Below are positions 30,915-45,620 of a DNA stretch of 64,000 nt, piece by piece; the first letter of the stretch is position 1; each line of letters opens with the position of its first letter. The position numbers and the translations under genes were made by a program. The stretch is from NCBI GenBank assembly GCA_037179515.1, contig JAXCGZ010022651.1:32501-96500 (forward strand). The letters run 5' to 3'. This DNA is from Halocaridina rubra. Lineage: Eukaryota; Arthropoda; Malacostraca; Decapoda; Atyidae. The notes beneath the pieces are model-generated. The model had not been told where the DNA came from and made no database searches. It saw only the letters and a list, made by a program, of their open reading frames with translations.

Positions 30915-31117
30915 CACTTTTTCAGTGTAAGAGTAGTTGATAATTGGAATTCGTTAAGCGAGGAGGTAGTTAATGCTACCTCAATCCATAGTTTTAAGGA
31001 CAGGTATGATAAGTATCACTAAGTCTAAAAATGGAACCGATCAGGAGACGGGAAGATACGAGCTTTGGGCTCTTTCCCGTAAACACAATTAGGTAATCAC
31101 AATTAGGTAATCACACA
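30915..31117 (+). mobile_element. CR1-like 3' fragment behind the C4 tail (C5)
   Basis: About 200 bp starting TTTTTCAGTGTAAGAGTAG right after C4's ATTAGGTAATTACAC and ending in its own tail. Confidence 0.8.
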
Positions 31118-31787
31118 CATAGGAGTAAACATACTGGCAGATTTGTCTCCAGAAATACATATAAATGGCATAGTAAGGGCAGCATATGCATTCTTATCAA
31201 ATGTAAGGGTAGCCTTCAGGCACATGGACAAGGAAATGTTCAGAAATATTTATGTAACCTATGTGAGGCCAAAACTCGAATATGCAGCCCCCTTTTGGAA
31301 TTCGCACTTGAAAAAGCACATAGCTAAGCTTGACAAAGTTCAAAGACATGCCACGAAACTGGTGCCAGAAATACGCAATCTCAGTTATGATGAGAGGCTG
31401 AGGGAATTAGACTTACCATCACTCGAAGCTAGAAGAGTGAGGGGGGATATGGTAACAGTCTTTAAATTCCTTCATGGTTATGATAGAGTGGATAGGGATC
31501 GATATTTTGATATGGCTTCCTCTAGAACTAGAGGTCATAGTTTGAAGCTTCGTAAGAAAACTTCTTTGCAGGATGTAAGGAAATACTTTTTCAGTGTAAG
31601 AGTAGTTGATAATTGGAATTGGCTAAGCGAGGAGGTAGTTAATGCCATCTCAATCCATAGTTTTAAGGACAGGTATGATAAGTATCATTAAGTATAAAAT
31701 GGAACCGATCAGGAGACGGGAAGATACGAGCATTGGGCTCTTTCCCGTAAACACAATTAGGTAATCACAATTAGGTAATCACACACA
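31118..31787 (+). pseudogene. CR1-like fragment C6 preceding the array
   Basis: 5'-truncated copy starting at AGGAGTAAACATACTGG behind the C5 tail. One open frame, 31143-31691, covers only the C-terminal region. Shares the serine pair (MASSRTRGH) with units U1-U3. Confidence 0.88.
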
Positions 31788-32925
31788 CTTTTGTTCCTTG
31801 TATTTGTAAATGACCCACCAGAGTCTGTAAATGCAAGCAATAGCTAGAATAGGTGGAAATGTCTGGGAATGGATAAAAACTTACTTAGAAGGAAGGAAAC
31901 AGAGGGTTAGAGTAAGACAGTGTCTGAATGGAGAGGAGTTAATAGTGGAGTTCCAAAGGGTTCAGTTTTAGGGCCTCTTTTGTTCCTTGTATATGTAAAT
32001 GATCTACCAGAGTCTGTAAATTAATTTATGAATATGTTTGCAGATGATGCAAAGATTGTGAAGAAAGTAAGAAACGAGAACAATGGTAGAGAACTTCAGG
32101 AAGATCTGAATAGTCTGCATGAGTAGTCACAAAAGGCTAATGAAATTCAATACTTCAAAATGTATGGTAATGAGAATGGGTACAAGTGCAAGAAGGCCCA
32201 AGCTTGACTACTCAGTGGCTGGAGTACAACTTCAAGAGACAGAAAATGAGAGAGATCTAGGAGTAAACATACTGACAGATTTGTCTCCAGAAATACATAT
32301 AAATGGCATAGTAAGGGCAGCATATGCATTCTTATCAAATGTAAGGGTAGCCTTCAGGCACATGGACAAGGAAATGTCCAGAAATAATTATGTAACCTAT
32401 GTGAGGCCAAAACTCGAATATGCAGCCCCCTTTTGGAATTCGCACTTGAAAAAGCACATAGCTAAGCTTGAAAAAGTTCAAAGACATGCCACGAAACTGG
32501 TGCCAGAAATACGCAATCTCAGTTATGATGAGAGGCTGAGGGAATTAGACTTACCATCACTCGAAGCTAGAAGAGTGAGGGGGGATATGGTAACAGTCTT
32601 TAAATTCCTTCATGGTTATGATAGAGTGGATAGGGATCGATATTTTGATATGGCTTCCTCTAGAACTAGAGGTCATAGTTTGAAGCTTCGTAAGAAAACT
32701 TCTTTGCAGGATGTAAGGAAATACTTTTTCAGTGTAAGAGTAGTTGATAATTGGAATTGGCTAAGCGAGGAGGTAGTTAATGCTATCTCAATCCATAGTT
32801 TTAAGGACAGGTATGATTAGTATCATTAAGTATAAAATGGAACCGATCAGGAGACGGGAAGATACGAGCATTGGGCTCTTTCCCGTAAACACAATTAGGT
32901 AATCACAATTAGGTAATCACACACA
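31788..32925 (+). pseudogene. Array unit U1
   Basis: Open frame 32119-32820 (233 aa) encodes the post-RT region; it ends in RYD because of GATTAG where other copies have GATAAG. Has a private TGACAG (others TGGCAG) near 32275. Confidence 0.85.
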
Positions 32926-34063
32926 CTTTTGTTCCTTGTATTTGTAAATGACCCACCAGAGTCTGTAAATGCAAGCAATAGCTAGAATAGGTGGAAATGT
33001 CTGGGAATGGATAAAAACTTACTTAGAAGGAAGGAAACAGAGGGTTAGAGTAAGACAGTGTCTGAATGGAGAGGAGTTAATAGTGGAGTTCCAAAGGGTT
33101 CAGTTTTAGGGCCTCTTTTGTTCCTTGTATATGTAAATGATCTACCAGAGTCTGTAAATTAATTTATGAATATGTTTGCAGATGATGCAAAGATTGTGAA
33201 GAAAGTAAGAAACGAGAACAATGGTAGAGAACTTCAGGAAGATCTGAATAGTCTGCATGAGTAGTCACAAAAGGCTAATGAAATTCAATACTTCAAAATG
33301 TATGGTAATGAGAATGGGTATAAGTGCAAGAAGGCCCAAGCTTGACTACTCAGTGGCTGGAGTACAACTTCAAGAGACAGAAAATGAGAGAGATCTAGGA
33401 GTAAACATACTGGCAGATTTGTCTCCAGAAATACATATAAATGGCATAGTAAGGGCAGCATATGCATTCTTATCAAATGTAAGGGTAGCCTTCAGGCACA
33501 TGGACAAGGAAATGTCCAGAAATAATTATGTAACCTATGTGAGGCCAAAACTCGAATATGCAGCCCCCTTTTGGAATTCGCACTTGAAAAAGCACATAGC
33601 TAAGCTTGAAAAAGTTCAAAGACATGCCACGAAACTGGTGCCAGAAATACGCAATCTCAGTTATGATGAGAGGCTGAGGGAATTAGACTTACCATCACTC
33701 GAAGCTAGAAGAGTGAGGGGGGATATGGTAACAGTCTTTAAATTCCTTCATGGTTATGATAGAGTGGATAGGGATCGATATTTTGATATGGCTTCCTCTA
33801 GAACTAGAGGTCATAGTTTGAAGCTTCGTAAGAAAACTTCTTTGCAGGATGTAAGGAAATACTTTTTCAGTGTAAGAGTAGTTGATAATTGGAATTGGCT
33901 AAGCGAGGAGGTAGTTAATGCTATCTCAATCCATAGTTTTAAGGACAGGTATGATTAGTATCATTAAGTATAAAATGGAACCGATCAGGAGACGGGAAGA
34001 TACGAGCATTGGGCTCTTTCCCGTAAACACAATTAGGTAATCACAATTAGGTAATCACACACA
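32926..34063 (+). pseudogene. Array unit U2
   Basis: Open frame 33257-33958; shares the GATTAG early stop with U1. Private isoleucine (MGISARR) near 33318. Confidence 0.85.
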
Positions 34064-35201
34064 CTTTTGTTCCTTGTATTTGTAAATGACCCACCAGAGT
34101 CTGTAAATGCAAGCAATAGCTAGAATAGGTGGAAATGTCTGGGAATGGATAAAAACTTACTTAGAAGGAAGGAAACAGAGGGTTAGAGTAAGACAGTGTC
34201 TGAATGGAGAGGAGTTAATAGTGGAGTTCCAAAGGGTTCAGTTTTAGGGCCTCTTTTGTTCCTTGTATATGTAAATGATCTACCAGAGTCTGTAAATTAA
34301 TTTATGAATATGTTTGCAGATGATGCAAAGATTGTGAAGAAAGTAAGAAACGAGAACAATGGTAGAGAACTTCAGGAAGATCTGAATAGTCTGCATGAGT
34401 AGTCACAAAAGGCTAATGAAATTCAATACTTCAAAATGTATGGTAATGAGAATGGGTACAAGTGCAAGAAGGCCCAAGCTTGACTACTCAGTGGCTGGAG
34501 TACAACTTCAAGAGACAGAAAATGAGAGAGATCTAGGAGTAAACATACTGGCAGATTTGTCTCCAGAAATACATATAAATGGCATAGTAAGGGCAGCATA
34601 TGCATTCTTATCAAATGTAAGGGTAGCCTTCAGGCATATGGACAAGGAAATGTCCAGAAATAATTATGTAACCTATGTGAGGCCAAAACTCGAATATGCA
34701 GCCCCCTTTTGGAATTCGCACTTGAAAAAGCACATAGCTAAGCTTGAAAAAGTTCAAAGACATGCCACGAAACTGGTGCCAGAAATACGCAATCTCAGTT
34801 ATGATGAGAGGCTGAGGGAATTAGACTTACCATCACTCGAAGCTAGAAGAGTGAGGGGGGATATGGTAACAGTCTTTAAATTCCTTCATGGTTATGATAG
34901 AGTGGATAGGGATCGATATTTTGATATGGCTTCCTCTAGAACTAGAGGTCATAGTTTGAAGCTTCGTAAGAAAACTTCTTTGCAGGATGTAAGGAAATAC
35001 TTTTTCAGTGTAAGAGTAGTTGATAATTGGAATTGGCTAAGCGAGGAGGTAGTTAATGCTATCTCAATCCATAGTTTTAAGGACAGGTATGATAAGTATC
35101 ATTAAGTATAAAATGGAACCGATCAGGAGACGGGAAGATACGAGCATTGGGCTTTTTCCCGTAAACACAATTAGGTAATCACAATTAGGTAATCACACAC
35201 A
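34064..35201 (+). pseudogene. Array unit U3
   Basis: Open frame 34395-35105 (236 aa) ends KYH; lacks the U1/U2 early stop but keeps their MASSRTRGH. Confidence 0.85.
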
Positions 35202-36340
35202 CTTTTGTTCCTTGTATTTGTAAATGACCCACCAGAGTCTGTAAATGCAAGCAATGGCTAGAATAGGTGGAAATGTCTGGGAATGGATAAAAACTTACTT
35301 AGAAGGAAGGAAACAGAGGGTTAGAGTAAGACAGTGTCTGAATGGAGAGGAGTTAATAGTGGAGTTCCAAAGGGTTCAGTTTTAGGGCCTCTTTTGTTCC
35401 TTGTATATGTAAATGATCTACCAGAGTCTGTAAATTAATTTATGAATATGTTTGCAGATGATGCAAAGATTGTGAAGAAAGTAAGAAACGAGAACAATGG
35501 TAGAGAACTTCAGGAAGATCTGAATAGTCTGCATGAGTAGTCACAAAAGGCTAATGAAATTCAATACTTCAAAATGTATGGTAATGAGAATGGGTACAAG
35601 TGCAAGAAGGCCCAAGCTTGACTACTCAGTGGCTGGAGTACAACTTCAAGAGACAGAAAATGAGAGAGATCTAGGAGTAAACATACTGGCAGATTTGTCT
35701 CCAGAAATACATATAAATGGCATAGTAAGGGCAGCATATGCATTCTTATCAAATGTAAGGGTAGCCTTCAGGCACATGGACAAGGAAATGTCCAGAAATA
35801 ATTATGTAACCTATGTGAGGCCAAAACTCGAATATGCAGCCCCCTTTTGGAATCCGCACTTGAAAAAGCACATAGCTAAGCTTGAAAAAGTTCAAAGACA
35901 TTCCACGAAACTGGTGCCAGAAATACGCAATCTCCGTTATGATGAGAGGCTGAGGGAATTAGACTTACCATCACTCAAAGCTAGAAGATTGAGGGGGGGA
36001 TATGGTAACAGTCTTTAAATTCCTTCATGGTTATGATAGAGTGGATAGGGATCGATATTTTGATATGGCAGGCTCTAGAACTAGAGGTCATAGTTTGAAG
36101 CTTCGTAAGAAAACTTCTTTGCAGGATGTAAGGAAATACTTTTTCATTGTAAGAGTAGTTGATAATAGGAATTCGCTATGCGAGGAGGTAGTTAATGCTA
36201 TCTCAATCAATAGTTTTAAGGACAGGTATGATAAGTATCATTAAGTATAAAATGGAACCGATCAGGAGACGGGAAGATACGAGCATTGGGCTCTTTCCCG
36301 TAAACACAATTAGGTAATCACAATTAGGTAATCACACACA
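35202..36340 (+). pseudogene. Array unit U4
   Basis: Two frames, 35533-36018 and 36002-36244, separated by an extra G in GAGGGGGGGA near 35996. Has HSTKLV and MAGSRTRGH, like U5. Confidence 0.85.
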
Positions 36341-37479
36341 CTTTTGTTCCTTGTATTTGTAAATGACCCACCAGAGTCTGTAAATGCAAGGAATGGCTAG
36401 AATAGGTGGAAATGTCTGGGAATGGATAAAAACTTACTTAGAAGGAAGGAAACAGAGGGTTAGAGTAAGACAGTGTCTGAATGGAGAGGAGTTAATAGTG
36501 GAGTTCCAAAGGGTTCAGTTTTAGGGCCTCTTTTGTTCCTTGTATATGTAAATGATCTACCAGAGTCTGTAAATTCATTTATGAATATGTTTGCAAATGA
36601 TGCAAAGATTGTGAAGAAAGTAAGAAACGAGAACAATGGTAGAGAACTTCAGAAAGATCTGAATAGTCTGCATGAGTAGTCAGAAAAGTGGCTAATGAAA
36701 TTCAATACTTCAAAATGTATGGTAATGAGAATGGGTACAAGTGCAAGAAGGCCCAAGCTTGACTACTCAGTGGCTGGAGTACAACTTCAAGAGACAGAAA
36801 ATGAGAGAGATCTAGGAGTAAACATACTGGCAGATTTGTCTCCAGAAATACATATAAATGGCATAGTAAGGGCAGCACATGCATTCTTATCAAATGTAAG
36901 GGTAGCCTTCAGGCACATGGACAAGGAAATGTCCAGAAATAATTATGTAACCTATGTGAGGCCAAAACTCGAATATGCAGCCCCCTTTTGGAATCCGCAC
37001 TTGAAAAAGCACATAGCTAAGCTTGAAAAAGTTCAAAGACATTCCACGAAACTGGTGCCAGAAATACGCAATCTCCGTTATGATGAGAGGCTGAGGGAAT
37101 TAGACTTACCATCACTCAAAGATAGAAGATTGAGGGGGGATATGGTGACAGTCTTTAAATTCCTTCATGGTTATGATAGAGTGGATAGGGATCGATATTT
37201 TGATATGGCAGGCTCTAGAACTAGAGGTCATAGTTTGAAGCTTCGTAAGAAAACTTCTTTGCAGGATGTAAGGAAATACTTTTTCATTGTAAGAGTAGTT
37301 GATAATAGGAATTCGCTATGCGAGGAGGTAGTTAATGCTATCTCAATCAATAGTTTTAAGGACAGGTATGATAAGTATCACTAAGTATAAAATGGAACCG
37401 ATCAGGAGACGGGAAGATACGAGCTTTGGCTCTTTCCCGTAAACACAATTAGGTAATTATAATTAGGTAATTACACTCA
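36341..37479 (+). pseudogene. Array unit U5
   Basis: Frames 36473-36679 and 36695-37384. FADD is changed to FAND at the RT catalytic site (GCAAATGAT). Same HSTKLV as U4. Confidence 0.85.
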
Positions 37480-38420
37480 CTTTTGTTCCTTGTATTTTTA
37501 AATGACCTACCAGAGTCTGTAAATTCATTCATGAATATGTTTGCAAATGATGCAAAGATTGTGAAGAAAGTAAGAAACGAGAACAATGGTAGAGAAGTTC
37601 AGGAAGATCTAAATAGTCTGCATGAGTAGTCAGAAAAGTGGCTAATGAAATTCAGTACTTCAAAATGTAAGGTAATGAGAATGGGTACAAGTGCAAGAAG
37701 GCCCAAGCTTGACTACTCAGTGGCTTGAGTACAACTTCAAGAGACAAAAAATGAGAGAGATCTAGGAGTAAACATACTGGCAGATTTGTCTCCAGAAATA
37801 CATATAAATGGCATAGTAAGGGCAGCATATGCATTCTTATCAAATGTAAGGGTAGCCTTCAGGCATATGGACAAGGAAATGTTTAGGAGTATTATTGTAA
37901 CCTATGTGAGGCCAAAACTCGAATATGCAACCCCCTTTTGGATTCCGCACTTGAAAAAGCACATAGCTAAGCTTGAAAAAGTTCAAAGACATGCCACGAA
38001 ACTGGTGCCAGAAATACGTAATCTCAGTTATGATGAGAGGCTGAGGGAATTAGACTTACCATCACTCGAAGGTAGAAGATTGAGGGGGGGGATATGGTGA
38101 CAGTCTTTAAATTCCTTCATGGTTATGATAGAGTGGATAGGGATCGAAATTTTGATATGGCAGGCTCTAGAACTAGAGGTCATAGTTTGAAGTTTCGTAA
38201 AAAAACTTCTTTGCTGGATGTAAGGAAATACTTTTTCAGTGAAAGAGTAGTTGATAATTGGAATTCGCTATGCGAGGAGGTAGTTAATTCTATCTCAATC
38301 CATAGTTTTAAGGACAGGTATGATAAGAATCACTAAGTAGAAAATGGAACCGATCAGGAGACGGGAAGATACGAGCTTTGGCTCTTTCCCGTAAGCACAA
38401 TTAGGTAATCACAAGTAGGG
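37480..38420 (+). pseudogene. Array end unit U6, without the internal duplication
   Basis: Starts like the other units but goes straight from PESVN to SFMNMF, lacking the jump-back segment of U1-U5. Frames 37786-38100 and 38094-38336 are separated by an extra G in a G-run. The tail is degenerate and followed by (CA)n. Confidence 0.82.
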
Positions 38421-39950
<1,530 letters not shown>

Positions 39951-39995
39951 TGGTTACAAGGTAAGAATGGACAAGCAGTAGTTCCTTTGCTTATA

Positions 39996-40001
39996 TTTAT
40001 T
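39996..40001 (-). terminator. AATAAA polyadenylation signal in T1 LTR (left)
   Basis: Minus-strand AATAAA about 45 bases before the LTR end; same at 46472-46477 in the right LTR. Supports minus orientation. Confidence 0.6.
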
Positions 40002-40115
40002 CTAGAGTACAACACATCCGACGCCTCAATGCCCCCACCCTATGACTATCACAATCTATGATCTATTCGTGCCCCTGGCAAAGTTCTAACTAACTGTCTC
40101 TGCCCTGGGTGGCTC

Positions 40116-40123
40116 TTTAAATA
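40116..40123 (-). promoter_or_regulatory. TATA box in T1 LTR (left)
   Basis: The minus strand reads TATTTAAA, preceded by the GC-rich GCCACGCCCTGCCCC. Repeated at 46592-46599 in the other LTR. Confidence 0.65.
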
Positions 40124-40498
40124 CCCCCAGGGGCAGGGCGTGGCTTAACATCCAATCCTCCAATGAAATCAGTGAGGTCTAGTCCAGCTAATCAACGCCA
40201 GGTTCAAAGTGGAATCCCGCCTACTTCCGGGGAGGAGTTATTGGGCATCTCTCCTGGGCGTGTACCTGCGTACGAAACACTTGCTTATGTTTCTTGTGGT
40301 TTAGGAAATGGCTAACTTCCTGGCCTTTCCTGCCCTTCTCGATGCCAGATCCTAAGTCTCACGGTTCCGGTCATATATTTCCTTGGCACTTTCTACAAAC
40401 ATTGTAATAAAATATCCGTGCCCTCGACCAACCGTTTCCACTCAAGATCTGTTACAAGTTTCAGATTCTGGCTTCAGCATGACGGAAGTCATACGACA

Positions 40499-40507
40499 TC
40501 CCTCCCA
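40499..40507 (-). promoter_or_regulatory. Polypurine tract of T1
   Basis: The minus strand TGGGAGGGA directly abuts the start of the 3' LTR. Confidence 0.7.
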
Positions 40508-43067
40508 ACCAAAACTGAAATATCTCTTATTTCAGTCGAAGCATGGGCTAATTTTCCAGGAGCTCTTGGACATATCCTAGCTAACATTAGTTTACAATAG
40601 AAATGGGGCCAAATTATTTAAGCTATTTTCTAAGAATTCCTATACAAATTACACAAACATAACATATATAGAGTACTTTTACAGACAACTAGAGCATGCA
40701 GGGTCTATTTCCTTGTTGGAAATCTGTAATACAAACATATTCTTATATTTAAACAACATAATTCCAGTGTGAAACGAATATTAAACATTAATTAAGATCA
40801 AAAAGTCAGTTTAAATCAAAACATTAATTCATCTACTTCTCTCGTTTCTTTAAAAGACAACATTGAGTTAATTACAGTAGGATTATGACTCATTTAGAAC
40901 ATTAGCAAACAATTAAGTAGAGTATTAGCATGTATAAACATGTAAAATGCAATAGACTATAACATCAACAGTAATTTCTATAAGAGACCTTACCTTCATA
41001 AATTCTATTCCTATCATTATTAGGGGCATTGATTTGTCTTAAAATTAAGCCTTAAAAACTACTCCTGAAACAAAACATGTTTGACTGTGTGTAAAGTCAA
41101 AATATTTATCGTCTTTATATGCAATTACTATTCAGAGACCACTTAACATAAAAACTTAATGAATCTAAAGATTAAATCATAATTCAAATAATAATAATGC
41201 TAAAACAAAACACTAATATTATTTAAGCAGAAAATAACTTATTAATCTTAGTTCAAATCATACACTTTATCAATGGCACTTACTCAACACTATATTTAAG
41301 GGAGACTCTGAGTTTTCGCTTAAAATTATCTTAAAGCTAGCAAAACAAAAAAAATAAACATAAAAATAAAAATATTTTGTCTCTCTTTTTTTTTTTTTTT
41401 TTCTTTTAGCAAAAAAGACGGTGGGGACATTTTCTTTCCCATTTTTTCAGTTCTAATACGGAGGTAATTTTAATTAACTAATAAGGGATTTTTTTTTTTT
41501 TTTTTAAATACCCTTCTTTCTCTCTTCACTAAAGTTTGGACATGTATAGGGATTATTTTTCTTTCTCATTTACGTGGCTTCTAAAGGTACTATTAAAATA
41601 TTTTAAAATATTTCTGCGTTTCTTTTCCTCTCTTTTTACTACAGTTATGACACGTATGGGGATCTCCTTGTTTCTGGGATTTCATCAAGATTACCTGGGT
41701 TTTTTTAAAGTAGTTTAAAACTTTTACTCTTTTAGGACTGTCCTCCCTGTCTTAGGACGACTTTCGTTTTCTCTGTCCCTTACTCATGAATTCTTGCTAG
41801 GTGCGATTCCACGGTTTCCCTCGGGGATTCTTTCGCTTTCACTCCCCCGCCGTCCTCGCTGCAGGCCCAGGTTTGTTGCCATATCTCCGTTACTCGGTTA
41901 GGCAAAACAAAAAGGACAAGGACTGGGCCCATCCCGCTAATCCTTCCAGCCCGGCTTCCTCGTCCCGCCCTCGGCCGATCTTGGCTAAGATCACCACGCA
42001 GGAGACCTGCAACGTCACAGCGTTTCTCTTCCTGTACGGTCCTCCACACGTACCTTCGAAGTAGATCGCGGGATGAAAGTTTGAACCTATGTCACTACTA
42101 CAGTTGTAGGAAAGGTTCCCTATGACTTCAGGGTACCAACAATGGCCATACGTTGGTAATCGAGGCTATACTTTGCCTCCCCTGCAACTGCAAGTGATTG
42201 CAATCTCTATTCAATGGGCACTAGGGACTTGTCTGACGGACAAAATCTAAAGACTTTTAGAACTTGCAGGTCGGGGCTGCCTAGGAATAGGGTGGTAATG
42301 GAAGGTATGTGTCTACACAACTAGATTATTATTCCAAGATACTTAGGACTTAGCAACTGCTACATAGCATTACTCTACTATAAATGTCAAAAAGAACAAT
42401 CATTAAATGCTGAGAAAAGCCACTAAAGAAACATTCTTATTAGCGGTGGCTACAGTAACATCAAGTATGAATTCAGATAAAAGATACAAATCATCAAGTT
42501 ACTGCTGATTTCATTTCAAAAATAATAATTAGCAACAGGCCATTGAGAGATAGCAACAATATCAGTCAACATAATAACATTACTAATAATCATGATTAAA
42601 AAATAAGAATAATAAACAATAAAAATAAATATACTAAATCAAAAATATCAATATATATACAATGGAGACTGATATTCAGAAGTAAGAACAGAGTTCTATA
42701 CTTATGTTTCATAGTGATGCTTATTCTAACAGTCTCCTTTAATATTCAAATTCCTGCTGTCATAATCAATGTATATATATATAGCATAAGTGGCAACTTG
42801 CTGGCTCCACAATTTGTCAACGGGAGTTCTATTTATTCTCTAAACAGTTGCGACATGTGGCAAAAATATTTATGCAAATGGCGGTACTATCGATATCTTA
42901 TCAGTATTTATGCAATAACAGCATGCAACAATCTATTGACTGCAATGAAATGTAGGCACAATTATCGCCTAGCTTCGCTGAAAAAAACACACAAAAAAAA
43001 CTCAAAGACAGCAACGTTCTTTTAGCATTGAACGGAGCCTCTGTCAGGCTCAGCGTCGAGTGAAAGG

Positions 43068-43143
<76 letters not shown>

Positions 43144-45620
43144 GGCGACCTTGAAATACGTCATGGCCTCCAGTCTGTGTCAGCTGAGACGGGCCTCTGT
43201 CTTTTACTTGTACTGAAAATAAAAAATTGTCGCAGAGTATCTCTAATAATAAAATAAATAAACAAATGAACGTGAATAAACGTTAGCAATGACTATCGAT
43301 AGAGCCTTACGTTTATTGTCAGAGGGCTATTCTTATTTCCTCATTAACAAAACAAAAGCAAAAGAACTTAGTGTACAACTGCAGAACTGTCGAAGCATAA
43401 ATCCATTCCTCTCTGTTTAATCTTGATAAGGACTTTACTGTAACGGCATACACATCCTTGTCTATAATGACAATCCTTTTCTTGCTATAAATCAGAGGGT
43501 TGAGTCGGAGCGCACCCACTCTGATTAAAATCATATGTGACACTATCCCTACTACTATCAACAAAAGTACAAATATCTTTTTCTTAACAACTTCTTAAAA
43601 AGGACTTAAGTGTCATTAATTTTAACTTTAAAACTCAGCAAATAATCTCTAATAATCTCAATTATCTTTAATTAGCCCGATTGTAATCTAAAATTCATGA
43701 AAATGCTAGGGATTAACCATGGTTATCTCTAGATAATCTTTTCAGAATCCTTTAAGTAAGATTTTAAAGATTTCTTCAATACAAAAAGAACTATAACAAA
43801 AACGGGTATCTAAGAATATAAAAAGTCTATCTCTGTGTATGCAATAATAAAAACAAAAAGTATATTTCATTATCAACAGTAAGGAATGCATTTTGCTTAA
43901 ACTTCAAAATCTCGTACGGAGTTGTACATAAACAATTCAAACATAAAATATATATCTTCTTTTACTATCTCGAATTTGACTTATATCTGCTCTCTCAAAT
44001 ACGGGATACAGCTGTGTAACATCCTTGTTGTCATTTCGTGTCAGCTCTCACTCTTTCTTTATGACCAAGCCGAAATAATTTTGATAAAACATTATCATGG
44101 CTAAAACTCGCAAAGTTTTACTTTATCAATCTAACATATCTCTTCAGACAAATAATGTATATACTGCAGCTAGCAAAGAAAATAAAGAATCATTCATAGA
44201 TTCCCGTCCTTTATCACGTAACATCTATCTTGGAATCTCTCGGAAATCGAATAATAATCTCAATGGCGGAGTAGGGGACAAAACAAAAATAAAACAAACT
44301 CGGCATTTCAACCATATCTGGGCAGGTGGAGAATTACCTTCTCATCCATATCCCTCACTAGATATTGCAACAGCGCATCACCTCCCATAAATACACTCTG
44401 ATATGGCATGCAGAAGGACCTGGCGGAGCAGTGGAATGATCCTCGCAGACTCCCCAATCATGCTTCCTAACGGTGCTTTCCGCGATTTCACCCCCTAGAG
44501 CAACCCCCCCCATTATACCCCTATTACACTCATTATACTCATTCGCTCACATGCGCTCACATTCAAACTTGCATTCCCTTTCTCTCTGTCTATGGAAAAT
44601 TTCCTTTTATTTACAACGTTGGTTTTCCTTTCCCTTATCTCTCTGAAGGAGAGTAACGGTGAAATCTCGGCTGAGCCGTGCGGTCACAGACTTCCTCACC
44701 AGTCCTAGGTCCCATTCTAACGAACAAACAAACATTCTACTCCCTTGAAGCTACGTTTGGGTGACACTGAAAAACCTTCCCTATTCTAGGACAGCACAAA
44801 TTCCTCTAATTTACTCTTACTTTCGCCTGCATAGCTTTAAATAAAAAAACTCATCTCTAACTAATATCACGAAATTTCTTATTCTTCAAAAAAAACATGC
44901 CACACACGTATCGTAATATTGATTCCCCATCATCATAACACAAAAAGAACGATCTGTCGTTTATGTCTTTCTTTCGCTAAAACATTACTCCCGCGGATAA
45001 AAAACAAAAAAAAAGAAAAAAAACTTAAAAACAGGCGCAATCTTAACACTATTTCTTACGCTTTAAGAAATTTATATAAAAATGATTTTACACGTACTTT
45101 AAAATATCAAGGATCAGTACAATTACTACAGATTTATAATAACGAGGTTGGGAGATCGAATGGTCACTTCCGCATTCCTTTCTCGAAAACCACACGTGTT
45201 CTAAGTAAAACCTTAAAAGCAGATTCAAGTATATTACTCACTGTAATTCTTACACTTAAGAAATTAATATACTGTAACAGTGATTTCACGTGCATTAAAT
45301 TTTTTCAATTAAAAATCGATACATTCGCGTTCTTAAAATTCAATCTAGGCATTAATACAAATAAATGGAACACTCTTCCAACGCAAGTTCTTTATATTAC
45401 TCAAATTATAACAAAAACGGAGTTTATTACTGCTTATAGCTATTAGTACAAATTATCCATGTTAGTAATGGGTACAGAAATTCTACTTTTATCAACTTAT
45501 TAAGCGCCACACCCCTTATAAGCGGGTTGGCTGAGTCAAAGCATAACTACAAGATAAAATGGCGGCGTCCACCGACCTCAATTTCTTTTACTAATTGTCC
45601 CATTACTCACTGGATACAGA
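40508..45620. other. Non-coding interior of T1
   Basis: Five kilobases, AT-rich, with no recognisable Pol domain on either strand. It contains T-runs (41390-41510), a locally GC-rich patch (41800-42060) open on both strands but unrecognised, an (AG)n tract at 43073-43140 and C-rich sequence near 44500. The plus frame 44919-45446 is low-complexity and not credible. Confidence 0.6.
43073..43140. repeat. (AG)n microsatellite
   Basis: About 34 AG units inside T1. Confidence 0.95.

Larger units (their letters stand above)
31788..37479 (+). repeat. Tandem array of CR1-like 3' units, period 1138 bp (U1-U5)
   Basis: Five near-identical head-to-tail units whose CTTTTGTTCC starts lie at 31788, 32926, 34064, 35202 and 36341; the sixth, different unit starts at 37480. 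Each consists of a scrambled RT segment, the FADDAKIV region and the C-terminal region, closing with two AATTAGGTAATCAC tail units and CACACA. Within every unit the stretch for [13 protein letters not shown] occurs twice in direct orientation ~190 bp apart. Neighbouring units are most alike (U1-U3 and U4-U5), which suggests stepwise duplication. Confidence 0.92.
39951..40498 (-). repeat. T1 LTR, left copy
   Basis: TGGTTACAAGG to CATACGACA. Identical to 46427-46974 apart from one base near the start (T/G) and one near 40439 (A/G). No matching target duplication next to the outer edges. Confidence 0.9.

Noticed and set aside
31788..37479. CRISPR-like or satellite array of unknown origin
   Set aside because: The 1138-bp units have no spacer structure and translate to the CR1-like C-terminal region.
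44919..45446. 175-aa plus-strand frame inside T1
   Set aside because: Low-complexity lysine-rich start, AT-driven composition, no motif; likely chance.
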